Positions 55,384 through 63,850 of a stretch of DNA of 64,000 nt are shown here, one piece after another. The first letter of the stretch is position 1; every line of letters begins with the position of its first letter. Source of the DNA: Pseudomonas japonica (lineage in GTDB: Bacteria > Pseudomonadota > Gammaproteobacteria > Pseudomonadales > Pseudomonadaceae). Location: assembly GCF_900188455.1 (NCBI RefSeq), contig NZ_FZOL01000003.1, positions 248,001 through 312,000 on the forward strand. Direction: 5' to 3'. The position numbers were made by a program, and so were the translations under genes. Under the pieces are notes generated by a model. The model was given only the letters and a program-made list of their open reading frames with translations, made no database searches and was not told the origin of the DNA.

Positions 55384-56510
55384 GCTGGCTGTACCTCGAT
55401 GTCCTTGTAGCGCCCGTAGGCGTAATGCGCGGCGCAGGCGCCTTCATTGGAGACCATGCAGGAACCCACGGGGTTCTCCGGGGTGCACACCGTGCCGAAC
55501 AGCCGGCAGTCGATCGGCCGCTTCTGCCCGCGCAGGATCGGACCGCAGGCGCAGGCCTTGTGGTCGGGCACAGAGCGGTAGTCCAGGGCGAAGCGGACTT
55601 CGGCGTCGTGACGGGCGAACGCCGGACGAATGCGCCGGGCGCTGGCCGGCATTTCACCAAGACCGCGCCATTCGAAACTGTCGCGCAGTTCGAAGACGTC
55701 CTCCATCAATGCCTGCATCGGCCGGCTGCCGGCGTCGCTGACGGCGCGGATGAACTGGTTTTCCACTTCGGCGCGGCCATCGTTGACCTGCTGCACCAGC
55801 ATCAGGATGGCTTGCAGCACGTCCAGCGGCTCGAAGCCGGCGATCACCACCGGCTTGCGGTAGCGCCGGGCGAACTCGCCATAGGGCGCGGCGCCGATGA
55901 CCACGCTGACATGCGCCGGGCCGACGAAGCCGTCCAGCGGCACCGCCTGCTCGGCTGGGGTGTCGAGAATATGGGCGATGGCCGGGGGAGTGAGGACGTG
56001 GCAGCAGAGCACGCTGAAGTTGTCCAGCCCGCGCCGCGCCGCGTCGCGGATCACCAGGGCGGTGGGCGGCGTGGTGGTCTCGAAGCCGACGGCGAAGAAC
56101 ACCACTTCGCGCTGCGGATTGGCCTCGGCGATCTTCAAGGCGTCCTGCGGCGAGTAGATCATGCGGATATCCGCGCCCCGGGCCTTGGCCCGCAGCAGCG
56201 ACAGACCGTCGGACGCGGGCACCCGCAGGGTGTCGCCGTAGCTGCAGAGAATCACCCGCTGCTCCAGGGCCAGGCGGATGGCCAGGTCGATGCGCCCGAT
56301 CGGCAGCACGCACACCGGGCAGCCGGGGCCGTGGATCATGCGCAGGTTGTCCGGCAGCAGGTCGCTGACGCCGTAGCGCGAGATGGCGTGGGTATGACCG
56401 CCGCAGAACTCCATGAAGCGGTATTCCCGCTGGGGATCGGCCGTCTGCTGGATGCGTGCGGCGATCTGCCGGGCCAGCTCGCCGTCACGGTATTCGTCGA
56501 TGTACTTCAT
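55380..56510 (-). CDS. hypD: HypD, Fe(CN)2CO assembly scaffold
   Basis: The 376-aa protein has the conserved CGGHTHAISRYG, GPGCPVCVLP, FAVGFETTTP and the C-terminal Cys cluster (ACACGPILRG, CTPENPVGSC) that binds a 4Fe-4S centre. With HypC it builds the Fe(CN)2CO unit. ATG 56510 overlaps the hypC stop (ATGA). Confidence 0.92.
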   Translation of the reverse strand: MKYIDEYRDGELARQIAARIQQTADPQREYRFMEFCGGHTHAISRYGVSDLLPDNLRMIHGPGCPVCVLPIGRIDLAIRLALEQRVILCSYGDTLRVPASDGLSLLRAKARGADIRMIYSPQDALKIAEANPQREVVFFAVGFETTTPPTALVIRDAARRGLDNFSVLCCHVLTPPAIAHILDTPAEQAVPLDGFVGPAHVSVVIGAAPYGEFARRYRKPVVIAGFEPLDVLQAILMLVQQVNDGRAEVENQFIRAVSDAGSRPMQALMEDVFELRDSFEWRGLGEMPASARRIRPAFARHDAEVRFALDYRSVPDHKACACGPILRGQKRPIDCRLFGTVCTPENPVGSCMVSNEGACAAHYAYGRYKDIEVQPA

Positions 56511-56734
56511 GGCTGCGGCGCCTGTTCGAGTTGCTTGAAGATGTCCAGGGTGCGCTGCGCTTCTTCCGGGTCGATCAGGCCGAGGGCGTAGCCGACATGG
56601 ACGATCACGTAGTCGCCGAGCTGCACGCCGCTGACCAGGGCCAGGGAGATTTCCTTGCGGATGCCGCCGAGGTCGACCAGTGCCTGGTCGTCGTCGCGCA
56701 GCTCCACCACGCGGGCGGGAATGGCTAGGCACAT
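56507..56734 (-). CDS. hypC: HypC, hydrogenase maturation chaperone
   Basis: This 75-aa chaperone starts MCLAIPARV. Cys2 holds the iron unit and delivers it to the large-subunit precursor. It overlaps hypF by 10 nt and hypD by 4 nt. A second, longer paralogue of this family (HupF) is encoded upstream in the operon. Confidence 0.92.
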   Translation of the reverse strand: MCLAIPARVVELRDDDQALVDLGGIRKEISLALVSGVQLGDYVIVHVGYALGLIDPEEAQRTLDIFKQLEQAPQP

Positions 56735-57897
56735 GCGGTGAGGTCCTCCAGTGGTTCGACGCTCGGGCGGTCCGCCGCGCCGAGCCGGGCCGCGACCCAG
56801 GCCTGGCCCAGGGCCAGGCCGGCATCGCCGCAGGACACGCTGCGCGCGCAGTACACCCGGCGGCCCTGGGCGAGCAGGTGCTGTTCCAGGTGCTGGGTGA
56901 GCAGCCGATTGACGAAGCAGCCACCGCCCAGCAACACCGGCAGATCGGAGGAGTGCGCGGCGACCCAGTCGGCCAGGGCCGCGGCGAGGGTCAGGTGAAA
57001 CAGCGCGGCGCCTTGCCCGGCCTGGCCCTGATCGGCCAGCTCGAACAGACGACTCAGCAGAGGCAGCAGGTCCAGGCGGCCATCGCTGCGCAGATGCCAG
57101 AGGCCATCGATACCAGGCGCGGGCGCGTGCGCCAGGTAATCGCTGGCCTGGCGCTCCAGGGCAATCGCCGCCTCGGCTTCGAATGCCTGGCGCACGCTCA
57201 GGCCGAGAATCCCGGCGGCCACGTCGAACCAGCGCCCGGCGCCGCTGCTGAGCGGACAATTGAGACGGCGTTCGAGCATGCGGGCCACGGTGCTGGCGGC
57301 GCTGGTGCCCACCAGCGGTTCCAGGCGCGCGCTGATTTCGTCGGCGCGCCCCAGCAGGTGCAAGGCCGCCGCCACCAGCCGCCATGGCTCCCGCGCGGCG
57401 CTGTCGCCGCCAGGCAGCGGCAACGGCAGCAGCGCGCCAAGGCGCCGCCAGGCGCTGTCATCGACCCACAGCAGTTCACCGCCCCAGGCCTGGCCGTCGC
57501 TGCCCAGGCCGACGCCATCCAGCGCCAGTCCCAGCACCGGGCCCCGCAGGCCATGCTCGGCGCGCAAGGCGGCGATATGCGCGTGGTGATGCTGCACGCC
57601 AAGCGCGGCAACGCCCAGGCGCGCGGCGGTTGCGAGGGCCACGCGGGTGCTGTGGAAGTCCGGGTGCAGATCGTGAGCGACGGCCCGCGGCGGCGCTTCG
57701 GCGCAATCGAGCAAGCGCTGCACGGAGGCTTCCAGCGCCAGGCAATTGTCCGCCTCGCCGAGGTCGCCATGCACCGGCGACCAGATCACCTGGTCGCCCT
57801 GCAGCAGGCAGGCGCTGTTCTTCAGCCAGGCGCCACAGGCCAGCACGGGGGGCCAGACCTCGGCGTTCGGCAGGGGCTGCACGCGCAGTTCAGTCAT
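56725..57897 (-). CDS. hypF: HypF, short form (carbamoyltransferase domain only)
   Basis: The 390-aa protein is about half the usual 750 aa. It keeps only the Kae1-like carbamoyltransferase domain: [11 protein letters not shown] (103-107), [18 protein letters not shown] and [12 protein letters not shown]. The acylphosphatase, zinc-finger and YrdC domains that make carbamoyl-AMP are absent. No frameshift debris is seen upstream, because hypB overlaps by 8 nt. Ralstonia HypF1 (about 394 aa) is a functional truncated relative, so this is likely a natural short form that works with another carbamoyl-AMP source or a second HypF elsewhere. Confidence 0.87.
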   Translation of the reverse strand: MTELRVQPLPNAEVWPPVLACGAWLKNSACLLQGDQVIWSPVHGDLGEADNCLALEASVQRLLDCAEAPPRAVAHDLHPDFHSTRVALATAARLGVAALGVQHHHAHIAALRAEHGLRGPVLGLALDGVGLGSDGQAWGGELLWVDDSAWRRLGALLPLPLPGGDSAAREPWRLVAAALHLLGRADEISARLEPLVGTSAASTVARMLERRLNCPLSSGAGRWFDVAAGILGLSVRQAFEAEAAIALERQASDYLAHAPAPGIDGLWHLRSDGRLDLLPLLSRLFELADQGQAGQGAALFHLTLAAALADWVAAHSSDLPVLLGGGCFVNRLLTQHLEQHLLAQGRRVYCARSVSCGDAGLALGQAWVAARLGAADRPSVEPLEDLTACA

Positions 57898-58786
57898 GGT
57901 GAACCTGCCTGTGCGTGGTCTTGTCCTGGCCATCGAGCAGCCAGTCCAGCCAGGCCTGCATGCCGCTGCCATCGCGGGCGCTGAGCTGGATCACGGGCAG
58001 CCCCGGGTTGACCCGGTGCGCGTATTCCAGGCAGCGCTCGACATCGAAGTCCAGGTGCGGCAGCAGGTCGGTCTTGGTCAGCACCATCAGCCTGGCGGCG
58101 GCGAACATGTCCGGGTACTTCAGCGGCTTGTCCTCGCCCTCGGTCACCGAGAGGATCGCCACCTTGGCCGCTTCGCCCAGGTCCCACAGGGCCGGGCAGA
58201 CCAGGTTGCCGACGTTCTCGATGAACAGCAGGCCGGCGGGGCCGCGAGGGGCGAGCGGGCGCAGGGTGCCGGTCACGGTGGCGGCACTGCGCGGGGCCAG
58301 GGGAGAGGGGCCATGCCCTTGCGCATGCATGGCGGCGTGCAACGGCAGCCGCGCATAGGCCTCGGCGACCATCCGGGCGTCCAGGTGGCAGCCCTTGCCG
58401 GTATTGACCTGGATCGCCGGCACACCGGTGGCGCGAATGCGCTCGGCATCGTTGCTGGTCTGCTGGTCGCCTTCGATCACTGCCAGCGGCAGTTGCGGCC
58501 GACGCTGGCGCAGGGCATCGAGGGTGGCGCAGAGCAGGGTGGTCTTGCCCGAGCCGGGGCTGGATACCAGGTTCAGCGCCAGCACGTCGTGACTGTCGAA
58601 GGCCTGGCGGTTGCGCGCGGCATGCCGGTCGTTCTCGCCGAGCACGTCCTGTTCGAGGCGGATGGTACGCGACTGGCTGACGCCGGGCAGCGACACCCCG
58701 GCGGCGCCCTGGCCGTAATGCAGGTCGCCACCGACAGCCTCGGTGGCATGGGAATGGCCGCTGGAGCAGCCGCAGACGACGCACAT
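57890..58786 (-). CDS. hypB: HypB, nickel-insertion GTPase
   Basis: The 298-aa GTPase has the N-terminal nickel motif CVVCGC (2-7), a short His-containing stretch (residues 11-23; far fewer His than in His-rich HypBs) and the P-loop SSPGSGKT (75-82). It delivers nickel to the large subunit with HypA. The overlap with hypF is 8 nt. Confidence 0.92.
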   Translation of the reverse strand: MCVVCGCSSGHSHATEAVGGDLHYGQGAAGVSLPGVSQSRTIRLEQDVLGENDRHAARNRQAFDSHDVLALNLVSSPGSGKTTLLCATLDALRQRRPQLPLAVIEGDQQTSNDAERIRATGVPAIQVNTGKGCHLDARMVAEAYARLPLHAAMHAQGHGPSPLAPRSAATVTGTLRPLAPRGPAGLLFIENVGNLVCPALWDLGEAAKVAILSVTEGEDKPLKYPDMFAAARLMVLTKTDLLPHLDFDVERCLEYAHRVNPGLPVIQLSARDGSGMQAWLDWLLDGQDKTTHRQVHHD

Positions 58787-58800
58787 GGCGTGTTCTCCTG

Positions 58801-59148
58801 TCAGTGATCCTCGACCTGCAGGTCGAGAATGCGAAGTTCGGTACCGCCATTGGGTTGCAGCCAGAAACCGCCGCAATGGGGGCAGGGCGCGCCGCGCTGG
58901 AGCAGCGGCACATTGACCGAGCAGTCCAGGCACCAGGCCTGGCCGTCGGGTTGTTCGATATCGATCGTCGCGCCGGCCAGCAGGCTGCCGGGGGCCAGGG
59001 CTTCGAGGGCGAAGCGCAGCGCCTCGACTTCCACGCCGGCCAGCTTGCCGGCCTCCAGGCGCAGGCGGCTGACCCGGGCGAACGGATCCTGGCGCGCGGC
59101 GGCTTCGACGGCGGCGAGAATGCCGCCGGCCAGACTGACTTCATGCAT
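58801..59148 (-). CDS. hypA: HypA, nickel-binding maturation factor
   Basis: The 115-aa protein begins [10 protein letters not shown], with the nickel ligand His2, and carries the zinc site Cys73, Cys76, Cys89 and Cys92 (CLDC, CPHC). It overlaps hupK by 8 nt and is 14 nt from hypB. Confidence 0.92.
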   Translation of the reverse strand: MHEVSLAGGILAAVEAAARQDPFARVSRLRLEAGKLAGVEVEALRFALEALAPGSLLAGATIDIEQPDGQAWCLDCSVNVPLLQRGAPCPHCGGFWLQPNGGTELRILDLQVEDH

Positions 59149-60163
59149 GACACGGTGCTCCAGGGGCAATCGCGGTGGTGTCCAGTTCACAGGCCAGGCA
59201 GGGGTCGAACACCGCCAGCAGCAGTGCGGCCCGGCGCGCCGCCGTACCGTCGAGAGGCAGGGCTTCCAGCGCGCGGGCCAGGGTGCCGCGAGGATGCAGA
59301 TTCCATTCGGTGGGCGCCAGTACCTGATAGTCGTGGATCGTTTCACCTTCCAGGCGTACACGGTGCAGCAGCAGGCCCCGGGCGGTCTCGCACCAGGCGA
59401 TGGCCTGGCCCGCGCCGAGGGACAAGGCGCCGCAGGCCAGCGCGGCGGCCTCGGGCTGGCTCAGCGCGACGAAATCCGCCAGGCGCGCGCCCAGGCGCAG
59501 CCAGGCGCTGTCGTAGCGCACCGGCGCGGCGTCGCGCAGGCGGCTCCAGGCACCGGTCTCGCGGGGTTCGCCATGCACGTGCGGCGCCAGGACGAAATGC
59601 TCCTCGGCGCCGAGCCGCAGGCCGATGTCGAGCAGGGTCCGGCGATCGACCGGCAGTGCCTGAACGGGCATCGGCAGGGCCTCGGCCTGCTCGCGACATT
59701 CATGCAGCAGGCGGGCGAGCGCGTGCCGCCCGCGACCGCTCCAGTCCACCAGGGCCTGGCGCGGGTCGGCCTGCCAGTGGCGCAGCCAGTCCCGCGCCGA
59801 GCCCTCGAACCAGGCGTCCAGTGGCATGTCCAGGCCGGGTGGCGACGCGGGTGTCTCGCTCAGCAAGCGTGGCCAGTCGAGCAGGAACAGGCGCAGATGC
59901 TCGCGACGGTTTTCCTCGCGCAGGGCCTGGCGGGCCGCCGCGTCGGGCTCGGCGCCGCCGTGCAGGGCGGCGCGCACCGCCAGTTCCGCGGCGATGCGGT
60001 GGGCTCGCCCGCACAGGCTGTAGAGCAACGGCAGGCGCTGCGCCGCGGCTTCGGGTGGCTGGCCGCGCAGCAGTCTACCGGCCAGCGGCGTCCGCCCGCC
60101 GACCAGCGCCGGTCGTTGCCCCGGGCGGACCCGTAGCGAACCGGCCAGGTGCGCAAGGTTCAT
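59141..60163 (-). CDS. hupK: HupK/HoxV, hydrogenase large-subunit-like scaffold
   Basis: The 340-aa protein resembles the large subunit but has lost most metal ligands: a SLCGRAHRIAAE segment in place of the N-terminal CxxC, and FDPCLACELD near the C-terminus in place of DPCxxCxxH. HupK/HoxV is thought to hold the Fe(CN)2CO unit during large-subunit assembly. ATG 60163 overlaps the hupJ stop by 4 nt. Confidence 0.85.
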   Translation of the reverse strand: MNLAHLAGSLRVRPGQRPALVGGRTPLAGRLLRGQPPEAAAQRLPLLYSLCGRAHRIAAELAVRAALHGGAEPDAAARQALREENRREHLRLFLLDWPRLLSETPASPPGLDMPLDAWFEGSARDWLRHWQADPRQALVDWSGRGRHALARLLHECREQAEALPMPVQALPVDRRTLLDIGLRLGAEEHFVLAPHVHGEPRETGAWSRLRDAAPVRYDSAWLRLGARLADFVALSQPEAAALACGALSLGAGQAIAWCETARGLLLHRVRLEGETIHDYQVLAPTEWNLHPRGTLARALEALPLDGTAARRAALLLAVFDPCLACELDTTAIAPGAPCHA

Positions 60164-60636
60164 GCGCGGTTCTCCAGCAGCCCGAACAGCAGGCGCCGGC
60201 GCCCCGGATCGGCCGGCGCCGCGGCGGGAGGCCGGCGCAGCAGCGACAGCACCTGCGTGGCCGTGTCCCGCGCGGCCTGGGCATCGATGAAATCGAACAT
60301 CGGCGAGAACAGCGAGCAGCTCTGGTAGTGGCCGCATACTTCGTCGTCGAAGCTGGCGAAATCCAGGCGCTCCTCGCCGATCCGGTATTCACGCACGCAG
60401 CCTTCGGCGGGGCGTGGCTGGTCGTCGCCGGGCAGCCAGACCAGGTTCATGCACCAGGGCGTGATGAGGATGCCGAGCCATCCGGCCTGGGCATCCGGGC
60501 CGATCTTCTGCCAGGCGAAGCCAAGCGTCTCCACCGCCAGCCCCGGGTGCAGCAACGGCAAGCCGCGCATGCGGGTCTCGGCGATCTGGCGAAAGCGCGC
60601 GGCCAGGCCGGCGATCTGCAGGTTCGGCTCAGTCAT
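60160..60636 (-). CDS. hupJ: HupJ/HoxT, HybE-type assembly chaperone
   Basis: The 158-aa protein of the HybE/HupJ family has GFAWQKIGPDAQAGWLGILI, PWCMNLVWLPG and SPMFDFIDAQAARD. It helps keep the small subunit from export before the large subunit is complete. It overlaps neighbours by 8 and 4 nt. Confidence 0.88.
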   Translation of the reverse strand: MTEPNLQIAGLAARFRQIAETRMRGLPLLHPGLAVETLGFAWQKIGPDAQAGWLGILITPWCMNLVWLPGDDQPRPAEGCVREYRIGEERLDFASFDDEVCGHYQSCSLFSPMFDFIDAQAARDTATQVLSLLRRPPAAAPADPGRRRLLFGLLENRA

Positions 60637-60841
60637 CGATCACCATGAACTGTTCGGCGGCGCCGTCGCAGATCGGGCAGCGCCAGTGCGTGGGCAAGCG
60701 GGAAAACGGCGTGCCGGGAGGAATCTGCCAGACCGTGTCGCCTTCGGCGGGGTCGTAGACCCACCAGCAGATCTTGCACTCCAGGCGTGCGTCGTCGGCC
60801 AGGCGGCTGGTGTCGCCCAGGTAGCTGCCTTCGAAACTCAT
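60629..60841 (-). CDS. hupI: HupI/HoxR rubredoxin
   Basis: This 70-aa rubredoxin has the iron site Cys22, Cys25, Cys55 and Cys58 (CKICWW and CPICDG). Unlike typical rubredoxins it has a 15-residue N-terminal extension. In oxygen-exposed hydrogenase operons it probably protects the assembling small subunit. It overlaps hupH by 4 nt. Confidence 0.9.
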   Translation of the reverse strand: MSFEGSYLGDTSRLADDARLECKICWWVYDPAEGDTVWQIPPGTPFSRLPTHWRCPICDGAAEQFMVIDD

Positions 60842-61707
60842 TGGCCGGACTCCTGGCATTCCTCGCGGAACCACTGGATCACGTCGGCGAAGCGCTCCAG
60901 CGAGTCGGCCAGGTCTTCCGGGGCGGCGAGCAGCACTTGCGGCAGGTCGGTGATTTCGATGGTGTCGAGGATCAGCGCGTCCTGGGAGTTGAAGTAGCGC
61001 ACCCGCCAGCAGTTGGCGACCCGGGTGTTGCTGATCCGGCAGTTGCCGTAGCCACGGGCCAGGGCCAGTACCTCGCCTTCGCCGAGGCGGCTGTCGAGGA
61101 AGGGTACGTCCTGTTCGGACAGCGGCAGCAGGGTCAGGTTGATCACATGCGCGGGCTGGTCCGGCTGCCAGTGCTGTGTACGGTCCTGCAGTTCGGTGAG
61201 GATCGCCGGGGCGTTCATCACCCCGGCGGGCAGGGGCAGCACGGCGCTGAAGGCCTGCAGCGAAGTGTCGATGCGCGCCGCATGCTTGAGCAGCGACGGC
61301 GCCGGGGCCACCTCGACATGGTCGCGACCGGCCCCGAACACGCGCCAGACGCCGGCGAAGATCGACTCCTGGATGCGCACGCCGGCCGGTCCGCCGATCC
61401 GCGCGCTGACCTCGCCCTCGCCGAGCAACTGGTCCAGCAGTTGCCGGTCCTGGTCGCTGTAGCCACGCAGATCGAGCACGGGGGTGGCCGCGCCGCGCAA
61501 CCGTTCGAGGATCTCGTCCAGTGCCTGGCGCGCGCCGGGCGCGGCCTGCAGCGCCTCCGCCCGTGGCAGTTGCGGCGCGACATGGGTGGCCATGCCCTGG
61601 GGCATGGCGATGTATTCCAGGCTGGCATCGTCCTCCGGCTGGGAGCCGGGACCGATATCCAGCAACGGGATGTAGTTCAGCGGGTCGAAACTCTGGGCAC
61701 CGTTCAC
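60838..61707 (-). CDS. hupH: HupH/HoxQ, hydrogenase expression/assembly protein
   Basis: The 289-aa protein of the HupH family (two related halves, each with a GEGEVxA/L segment) assists small-subunit maturation under oxygen. GTG 61707 is chosen because GGAGG lies exactly 6 nt upstream and the GTGA overlaps the hupG stop. A TTG two codons earlier would put the ribosome site too close. Confidence 0.86.
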   Translation of the reverse strand: MNGAQSFDPLNYIPLLDIGPGSQPEDDASLEYIAMPQGMATHVAPQLPRAEALQAAPGARQALDEILERLRGAATPVLDLRGYSDQDRQLLDQLLGEGEVSARIGGPAGVRIQESIFAGVWRVFGAGRDHVEVAPAPSLLKHAARIDTSLQAFSAVLPLPAGVMNAPAILTELQDRTQHWQPDQPAHVINLTLLPLSEQDVPFLDSRLGEGEVLALARGYGNCRISNTRVANCWRVRYFNSQDALILDTIEITDLPQVLLAAPEDLADSLERFADVIQWFREECQESGQ

Positions 61708-62156
61708 TGGCAACCTCCGGCGGCGGGGTGGCTGGCTTCGCTGCGCAGCGGGATCAGCGCGTTGCTCTGCTGCAAGGCGTTTTCCGCCAGGCGCAGGTAC
61801 ACGTCCCAGTCGCGCATGCCGTCGATCTGGGTCACATAGCCGCCATCGCGCAGCCAGATGATGCTCGGCCAGCGACGCAGGGCGAAGCGTTCGGCCAGGG
61901 CCTCTTCATCGGCGCGGCGGCCGACGCCGATGCGCAGGTGGCAGCCATGGCGCAGGGTCAGGACCTGGCACAGCTCCGGCAGGACCACCGCGACATCCAG
62001 GCATTCCGGGTAGCGCACTGGATCGCCGCAGAGCAGCAACAGGGCTTCGCCGGGCTGGGCGAGCCAGGCGTCGACGCTGTCCAGGTCGATCCAGCTGGCG
62101 GCGAACTCGTCGACCAGGCGCTGCACCAATGGCGGTGGAACAGGGGATTCGCTCAT
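61704..62156 (-). CDS. hupG: HupG/HoxO, HyaE-type thioredoxin-fold chaperone
   Basis: The 150-aa thioredoxin-fold protein without the CxxC redox pair has LLLLCGDPVRYPECLDVAVV and RWPSIIWLRDGGYV. Such HyaE/HupG proteins bind the Tat signal of the small subunit. Overlaps with hupF and hupH are 4 nt. Confidence 0.87.
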   Translation of the reverse strand: MSESPVPPPLVQRLVDEFAASWIDLDSVDAWLAQPGEALLLLCGDPVRYPECLDVAVVLPELCQVLTLRHGCHLRIGVGRRADEEALAERFALRRWPSIIWLRDGGYVTQIDGMRDWDVYLRLAENALQQSNALIPLRSEASHPAAGGCQ

Positions 62157-62479
62157 GGTTGTTCCTTGGCAAGGGGCTGGCCGAGCAGGCCGGCCAGGTC
62201 CTCGGCGCTCATCGCCGAGGGCAGGGTGAAGGCGGCGTCCTGGCTGCTCGCGTCGCCGAGCAGGGCGGCGTCCAACAGGGCCAGAGTGGCGTCGATTTCC
62301 GCGGCGCGTTCGGCGCTCAGGCGTTCCCGTGCGGCATCGAGGAACGCCAGCAGCCAGTCGCCGACGCGGCACTCGCCGATCAGCGCGGTGTCGATCCAGC
62401 GTTGCCGGCCGTGGCGGTCGAGGCCCAGCGCGGCGCCGGGACGGCTGTCGAGTACCCGCATGGGCAAGCCGATGCACAT
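62153..62479 (-). CDS. hupF: HupF/HoxL, HypC-like chaperone
   Basis: The 108-aa protein of the HypC/HybG/HupF family starts MCIGLPMRV with the essential Cys2 and has an acidic C-terminal extension. In Rhizobium HupF acts as a second HypC that stabilises the large subunit when oxygen is present. It is one base from hupD and overlaps hupG. Confidence 0.9.
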   Translation of the reverse strand: MCIGLPMRVLDSRPGAALGLDRHGRQRWIDTALIGECRVGDWLLAFLDAARERLSAERAAEIDATLALLDAALLGDASSQDAAFTLPSAMSAEDLAGLLGQPLAKEQP

Positions 62480-62480
62480 C

Positions 62481-63113
62481 TCAGTGGCGCCGCGCGAGGA
62501 TGCGTTCGTCGCCGACCCGGCAGGCGTCCTGCGCGCTGGGCCGTTCGTGCTCGTAGCGCTGCAGGTCGAGGTGCCGCAGGGTCACGGCGTCGTCGCCGGA
62601 CAGGTCGGCGGTCCGTGGCCGCGGCGCCGCGCCCCAGTCCGCGAGGACCTCGACGGCCGCCTCCAGGGTCAGCTCCAGCGCGTCCTTGACGCAGGGCCGC
62701 AGGCTGCCGCCGTAGTCGTCCAGGCGCTCGGGCTGGCAGCCCATCAGCAGGACCTTGCGCGGATAGTGGCCGGTGAGCTGGGCGAGCATCAGCACTTCCT
62801 GGAAACCGGTCTGGTGCAGGCTGAGCTTCTTCACCCCGAGAAAGCGCGGCACTTCGTCGTCGGCGACGAACTTCAGGGTGCCGGGGGCCATGTTGTAGTC
62901 CACCGCGTCGAAGATCAGCAGGTAGTCGGCCTGCTGCACATGCTGGATCAGGTACAGGCCCTGGGTGCCGCCGTCGATCAGGGTGACGTTGGCGGCGAAT
63001 TCGTAACGCTGTTGCAGGGCTTCGACGCAGCGCACGCCGAAGCCTTCGTCGGCCCACAGCAGGTTGCCGATGCCGAGCACGGTGATGCGTGGCAGGGGAG
63101 TGGTGTCGGTCAT
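62481..63113 (-). CDS. hupD: HupD/HoxM, hydrogenase maturation endopeptidase
   Basis: The 210-aa peptidase carries the nickel ligands Glu23 (WADEGFG), Asp69 (IFDAVDY) and His100 (SLHQTGF), with the same spacing as HybD. It cleaves the large subunit after the last His once the NiFe centre is in place. ATG 63113 overlaps the hupC stop (4 nt). Confidence 0.92.
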   Translation of the reverse strand: MTDTTPLPRITVLGIGNLLWADEGFGVRCVEALQQRYEFAANVTLIDGGTQGLYLIQHVQQADYLLIFDAVDYNMAPGTLKFVADDEVPRFLGVKKLSLHQTGFQEVLMLAQLTGHYPRKVLLMGCQPERLDDYGGSLRPCVKDALELTLEAAVEVLADWGAAPRPRTADLSGDDAVTLRHLDLQRYEHERPSAQDACRVGDERILARRH

Positions 63114-63793
63114 TTCTTGAAGCTCTTGTAGCCGGACAGGATGCCGCCGATCAGGTTCAGGCGACCGCAGATTTCCTCGCGCAGGGCGGCGTACACGTGA
63201 AGCATGATGAACAGGATCATCAGCCACATGCCCAGGCGATGCAGGACGTGGACATTGTTCGACTGGCCCAGCAGCGGCAGGGCCCAGCCGAACAGGCGTT
63301 CCTGCCAGGAGCCGACCTGCGCCCCTTCGCCGTACAGGGCGAAGCCGCTGACCAGCATGAACAGCGAGGTCAGCATGAACACCAGGACCATGGCCAGGCG
63401 CGACAGCGGGTTGTGCCCGAACACCGGCGCCGGTATCGGGCCGATGAACAGGTAGTAGCGCAGCCAGGCGGCGAAGTCGCGCCAGTATTCCCTGTTGCCC
63501 AGCGGTATCCAGAACAGTTCGCGGGCGTGGTGGTTGCCCACCAGGGCCCAGTAGGCGCGTCCGACCAGGCCGATGGCGAACACATAGCCCGCGGCGAAAT
63601 GGGCGAAGCGGATATAGCCCATCAGGAAGCTGGCGCTGGCTTCGCCAGGCTGGGTCGGCGGCGGCTCGCCGATGAAGTAGCCGGTGACCGCCAGCACCAC
63701 GATGCAGGCGGCGTTGATCCAGTGCCACAGGCGCACGGGCGCCTCGTACACATACTCGCTGTGCCCACTGAGCGGGGCGTGATGCTCTGACAT
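63110..63793 (-). CDS. hupC: HupC/HoxZ, b-type cytochrome of the hydrogenase
   Basis: The 227-aa membrane protein has four hydrophobic helices and conserved His residues (RLWHWINAACIV, FAHFAAGYVF, HRLGMWLMILFIMLHVYAAL) that hold two haems. It anchors the hydrogenase and passes electrons to quinone. It lies 57 bp after the hupL stop, the largest gap in this operon part. Confidence 0.91.
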   Translation of the reverse strand: MSEHHAPLSGHSEYVYEAPVRLWHWINAACIVVLAVTGYFIGEPPPTQPGEASASFLMGYIRFAHFAAGYVFAIGLVGRAYWALVGNHHARELFWIPLGNREYWRDFAAWLRYYLFIGPIPAPVFGHNPLSRLAMVLVFMLTSLFMLVSGFALYGEGAQVGSWQERLFGWALPLLGQSNNVHVLHRLGMWLMILFIMLHVYAALREEICGRLNLIGGILSGYKSFKK

Positions 63794-63850
63794 GTCGTCA
63801 CCTCGAAGGCGCCGGGCGCGCGGGCACCCGGCGATTGGCCACGGGCCCGT

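Noticed and set aside
56725..57897. hypF as a degraded pseudogene
   Set aside because: The frame is intact with all domain motifs, and both neighbours overlap it; a short functional form is known in Ralstonia.
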